Position numbers and translations under genes: made by a program. The notes under the pieces were generated by a model, which was given only the letters and a program-made list of their open reading frames with translations, did no database searches and was not told the DNA's origin. Of a DNA stretch of 64,000 nt, positions 62,752 to 64,000 are shown one piece after another (position 1 is the stretch's first letter; every line of letters begins with the position of its first letter). The DNA is from Bacteroidota bacterium (GTDB lineage Bacteria; Bacteroidota; Bacteroidia; Cytophagales; Cyclobacteriaceae), in NCBI GenBank assembly GCA_018266395.1, contig JAFEAM010000034.1, forward strand, positions 48,795 to 112,794. The letters are read 5' to 3'.

Positions 62752-63915
62752 ATGCGCAAAGTATTACTTCTGCTGTTTTGCTGCCTGGGAATAGCCACCA
62801 GAGCCCAGGAAATAAAGTTATCCCCAAACACGCGGGTATCCATCATCACATGTGGTCCAACACAGTTGGAACTCTACTCCGCCTTTGGACACAGCGCCAT
62901 CCGGGTGGAGGATCCAGCCAGTGGAATCGACTATGCTTACAACTATGGGGTGTTCGACTTTGATCAGCCCAACTTCTATCTGAACTATACAAAAGGTCTC
63001 CTTCTCTTTAAACTTGGTGTCTACCCTTATAGGGATTTCCGGGATTACTACATCTATTTTAACAGATCCGTCACAGAACAATACGTCGATCTTACTGCGG
63101 GACAGAAACAACGGCTATTTGACTTCCTCGAATGGAATGCCAAGCCTGAAAATCAGACTTACCGCTACGATTACTTCTACAACAATTGTGCATCCAAGGT
63201 CAGGGATGTCTTCAGGCAAGTTCTTCGTGACTCCATTCAATTCGATTCAACTTTCATTCAAACGAAGTATACCATCCGGCAGCTTACAGACCTGTACCTC
63301 CAGGAACAGCCCTGGGGAGACCTCGGGATAGACATTTGCCTTGGCTTGCCCATAGACAAGCAAGCGAAGCCCTATGAGTATATGTTTCTTCCCGACTATA
63401 TAGAATCCTCCTTCGATCACGCCACTGTTCTGGGTAAGTCAGGATGGAAGCCGGCAGTCATTGCCAAAGTTCCCGTTTACCACCATAGGCCCGAACCACA
63501 AACTTTCAATTGGTTTCACCCCTGGATCGTGTTAGGGCTGTTCTTCGTCATTGGGTCAATTATCAGTTTTGTTGATTGGAGGAGAAAGAAACTGTCGAAA
63601 TGGTTCGATCTGATATTCTTTCTTGTATTGGGTGCCGTGGGCGTTCTGCTATTGGTGTTGTGGACTGCCACCGATCATCGCGCCGCGGCCAACAACATGA
63701 ATTTGTTATGGGCACTCCCGAGCCATCTGGTCGTGATAGCCGTCTATAATTCAAAGGCTAAAGATTTTATCCGGAAGTACTTTACTTTATCCATGTACCT
63801 CAGCGCTTTCCTGCTTGCCGGCTGGGTCCTTTTGCCTCAGCAACTGAATCTGTTCCTGATTCCGGTTGTTGGTGTAGCATTGATGAGGTCAATTCTGTTG
63901 AGAAGACTCATTTAG
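62752..63915 (+). CDS. DUF4105 membrane protein, Lnb-like lipoprotein N-acyltransferase candidate
   Basis: 387 aa from the ATG at 62752; a TTG frame start at 62737 lies upstream. Signal peptide ending TRAQ. The periplasmic DUF4105 domain (about 20-250) carries the conserved His47 in FGHSAIRV and Cys146 in YNNCASKVRD, the likely catalytic pair. About four to five TM helices (265-385) follow. In Bacteroides a protein with this layout, Lnb, was reported to N-acylate lipoproteins in place of Lnt; I apply that from memory and it needs a search. Confidence 0.75.
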   Translation: MRKVLLLLFCCLGIATRAQEIKLSPNTRVSIITCGPTQLELYSAFGHSAIRVEDPASGIDYAYNYGVFDFDQPNFYLNYTKGLLLFKLGVYPYRDFRDYYIYFNRSVTEQYVDLTAGQKQRLFDFLEWNAKPENQTYRYDYFYNNCASKVRDVFRQVLRDSIQFDSTFIQTKYTIRQLTDLYLQEQPWGDLGIDICLGLPIDKQAKPYEYMFLPDYIESSFDHATVLGKSGWKPAVIAKVPVYHHRPEPQTFNWFHPWIVLGLFFVIGSIISFVDWRRKKLSKWFDLIFFLVLGAVGVLLLVLWTATDHRAAANNMNLLWALPSHLVVIAVYNSKAKDFIRKYFTLSMYLSAFLLAGWVLLPQQLNLFLIPVVGVALMRSILLRRLI

Positions 63916-63932
63916 GAAATGTCTGGAAGTAA

Positions 63933-63956
63933 GATTGCGAGCGTAGCGACGCAATC
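63933..63956. repeat. REP-like palindrome at the right edge
   Basis: GATTGCG (63933-63939) and CGCAATC (63950-63956) flank AGCGTAGCGA, itself partly self-complementary. Sequences like ATTGCGAGCGTAGCGACGCAATC are common bacterial intergenic repeats. The last bases of the window (CGTCATCGTGAGCGT) look like the start of a second, diverged copy. Confidence 0.5.
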
Positions 63957-64000
63957 CTCCACGTATCCCAAACTCGGAACTACGACGTCATCGTGAGCGT

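Noticed and set aside
1-64000. CRISPR arrays, tRNA/rRNA genes, insertion sequences
   Set aside because: No regularly spaced repeats, no tRNA cloverleaf or CCA-ended tRNA-like stretch, and no transposase-like protein were found by eye; a short tRNA could still be missed without a scan.

Overview
The window reads as chromosomal DNA of a member of the Bacteroidota, most likely a Cytophagales-type bacterium. Indicators are a type IX secretion (T9SS) type B sorting domain, a DUF6090-like membrane protein, DUF4292, DUF4105 and DUF1599 genes, a BT_3928-type DoxX protein, the SDR-type threonine dehydrogenase with Kbl, promoter-like TTG / TAnnTTTG boxes, weak Shine-Dalgarno sites and several GTG/TTG starts. 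Coding density is high (no gene-free stretch over 300 bases). I see no rRNA, tRNA, prophage, insertion sequence or CRISPR array. The genus assignment is inference.

Layout. 1-6.7 kb: an edge-truncated 2OG-Fe(II) oxygenase, a Bcr/CflA-type efflux pump with a Tat-exported monooxygenase-like protein, a YdjM/DUF457-like membrane protein, a membrane-anchored AraC regulator, and an S33 hydrolase next to a small outer-membrane-type protein. 6.7-20.2 kb: mostly exported degradative or scaffold proteins: M28, M24 and M20 peptidases, a YVTN beta-propeller, a 9-Asp-box sortilin-like propeller, a secreted LanC-like protein and an FHS sugar permease. Among them lies an unusual fusion of a TIR/deoxyribosyltransferase-like domain with a UvrD-type C-terminal tail. 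20.2-31 kb: DUF6090-like protein, a GT39/GT83-type glycosyltransferase, a large T9SS type B protein, rlmD, a Tat-signal alanine racemase coupled to an internally duplicated exported protein, and an MBL-rhodanese enzyme. 31-36.5 kb: WG-repeat protein, nfeD-floA membrane microdomain pair, proS.

36.7-49.6 kb: a Tyr/Gly/Met-rich low-complexity exported protein with a FadL-type porin; the aroK / DoxX / DUF1599 operon, tightly divergent from folP-cdaA (folate and c-di-AMP synthesis); a secreted WD40-caspase protein; and the threonine catabolic pair kbl and tdh, with an 81-aa protein just upstream of kbl. 49.7-58.9 kb: one long co-directional cell-envelope cluster (Wzx-like flippase, sugar nucleotidyltransferase, TPR protein, DUF4292 lipoprotein, EnvC-like activator, tatA, gatA, MltD-like transglycosylase). 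58.9-64 kb: an orphan MacB/FtsX-type permease, a 47-aa FeoB-associated Cys-rich membrane protein, a radical SAM/SPASM enzyme, a DUF4105 (Lnb-like) membrane protein, and a palindromic repeat at the right edge.

Themes: export through Sec, Tat (two substrates plus tatA) and T9SS dominates; beta-propellers are frequent; several enzymes have altered key residues (TIR-like domain, alanine racemase, first rhodanese domain, LytM domain). All assignments come from reading motifs; no database search was run.
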